Positions 4,919 to 5,568 of a DNA stretch of 5,568 bases are shown piece after piece. How positions within the stretch are numbered: the stretch's first letter is position 1; each line of letters begins with the position of its first letter. Source of the stretch: JACKOD01 sp041591635 (lineage in GTDB: Bacteria; Pseudomonadota; Gammaproteobacteria; Pseudomonadales; Oleiphilaceae); assembly GCA_041591635.1 (NCBI GenBank), contig JBFHRO010000215.1:1-5568 (forward strand), written 5' to 3'. The notes beneath the pieces were generated by a model that was not told the DNA's origin, made no database searches, and worked only from the letters and a program-made list of their open reading frames with translations. The translations under genes were made by a program, and so were the position numbers.

Positions 4919-5568
4919 TCAGAAACTGCTGATCAGCCGTGGGCGCTCAATGACGTAGCCTTGGGCATAATCGACCCCCAGGCTCTTGAGTACATCCAGC
5001 GAGGCCTTGTCTTCCACCTGGGAGGCAATCACTTCCTTGCCCATGAAGTGCACCATTTCGGCCATGGATCGCACCATGGCCCGGTCGTTTTCATCGGTTG
5101 CCAGATCTTTCACAAAAGAGCCGTCGATCTTGATCATATCGACCGGCAGCTCCTTGAGAAAATGGTAAGACGACATGCCTGCACCAAAATTGCCAAGACA
5201 GAAATGGCAGCCGATTTCCTTCATCTCGTGCATGAATTCCGCCACATCGGCGACGTTGGCGATGGCCGCTGCCTCGGTGATTTCGAACCAGAGCTTTTCC
5301 ATGGGCACATCGCGAACACTCAAGCGGTCGTACATGAACTCCAGCAAGTCGGCATCGTTGAGCGAATGCCCCGAGAGATTGATACTGATCCCTCCCATGC
5401 TGTCCAGCTCTTTCTTGTGACTCCCCATCCAGTCGAGCACATAACCCACAACCCAGCGATCCACCGCCTGCATGCGGTTATAACGCTCGGCGGTACGCAC
5501 GAATTCACCCGCCGGAATCAGATGGCCCCGATCGTCATAGATACTCAGCAGTATTTCGTACTGAATGC
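4919..5568 (-). CDS. Degenerate EAL-domain protein, C-terminal part
   Basis: C-terminal 215 residues of an EAL domain, the fold of c-di-GMP phosphodiesterases. The frame is open through the window edge, so N-terminal domains (commonly PAS, GGDEF or membrane sensors) are unseen. The visible part starts inside the signature: QYEILLSIYD in place of the usual EALLRW. Conserved elements are IPAGEFVRTAERY, INLSG (62-66), FEITEAAAI (94-102), VDMIKIDGSFVKDL (142-155) with K146, and DYAQGYVIERP (199-209) with Q202. Two catalytic sites are lost: the metal-binding DDFGTG is GNFGAG (G125, N126), and AExVE is ASQVE (S182). Phosphodiesterase activity is therefore unlikely, and a role as c-di-GMP receptor or protein-interaction module is inferred. 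Its TGA stop (4921-4919) lies 5 bp from the end of the converging ATPase gene, with no terminator between them. Confidence 0.93.
   Translation of the reverse strand, partial: IQYEILLSIYDDRGHLIPAGEFVRTAERYNRMQAVDRWVVGYVLDWMGSHKKELDSMGGISINLSGHSLNDADLLEFMYDRLSVRDVPMEKLWFEITEAAAIANVADVAEFMHEMKEIGCHFCLGNFGAGMSSYHFLKELPVDMIKIDGSFVKDLATDENDRAMVRSMAEMVHFMGKEVIASQVEDKASLDVLKSLGVDYAQGYVIERPRLISSF

Overview
This 5.6-kb window looks like the chromosome of a gammaproteobacterium of moderately high GC. Every clear protein resembles gammaproteobacterial families, and the left half keeps a known neighbourhood. A cAMP receptor protein gene (crp/vfr) lies divergent from an OsmC-like gene, followed by speD, as I recall around vfr in Pseudomonas. 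A phosphoribulokinase-family gene is close by, as prkB is near crp and yhfA in Escherichia coli. The genus cannot be named from the sequence. No phage, insertion sequence, CRISPR array, tRNA or rRNA was seen.

Layout. Positions 1-456 (minus) hold the N-terminal two thirds of a Crp/Vfr regulator, cut by the window edge before its DNA-binding helix-turn-helix. Positions 457-950 are a 494-bp region without a confident gene; it contains a short imperfect tandem repeat and a possible 51-62-residue membrane peptide on the minus strand. Positions 951-1373 (plus) encode an OsmC-family peroxidase-like protein, followed by a GC-rich hairpin that could terminate transcription both ways. Positions 1547-2344 (plus) encode S-adenosylmethionine decarboxylase proenzyme (SpeD), followed by a strong intrinsic terminator. 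Positions 2434-3291 (minus) encode a phosphoribulokinase with an apparently complete active site. Across a 137-bp divergent region with a perfect inverted repeat, 3429-4913 (plus) encodes a Ycf46-type AAA+ ATPase. It meets tail to tail, with a 5-bp gap, the C-terminal part of a degenerate EAL-domain protein at 4919-5568 (minus).

How the parts may relate. Crp/Vfr and the EAL protein belong to two nucleotide second-messenger systems, cAMP and c-di-GMP. SpeD feeds spermidine synthesis, and OsmC-like proteins detoxify organic hydroperoxides. The phosphoribulokinase has no other Calvin-cycle gene beside it here, so its role may be autotrophic CO2 fixation or the unresolved role of PrkB-type kinases. 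Its divergent pairing with a Ycf46-type ATPase, a family linked in cyanobacteria to photosynthesis and inorganic-carbon use, and the EAL domain that lacks its metal-binding aspartate pair are the two points most worth following up.
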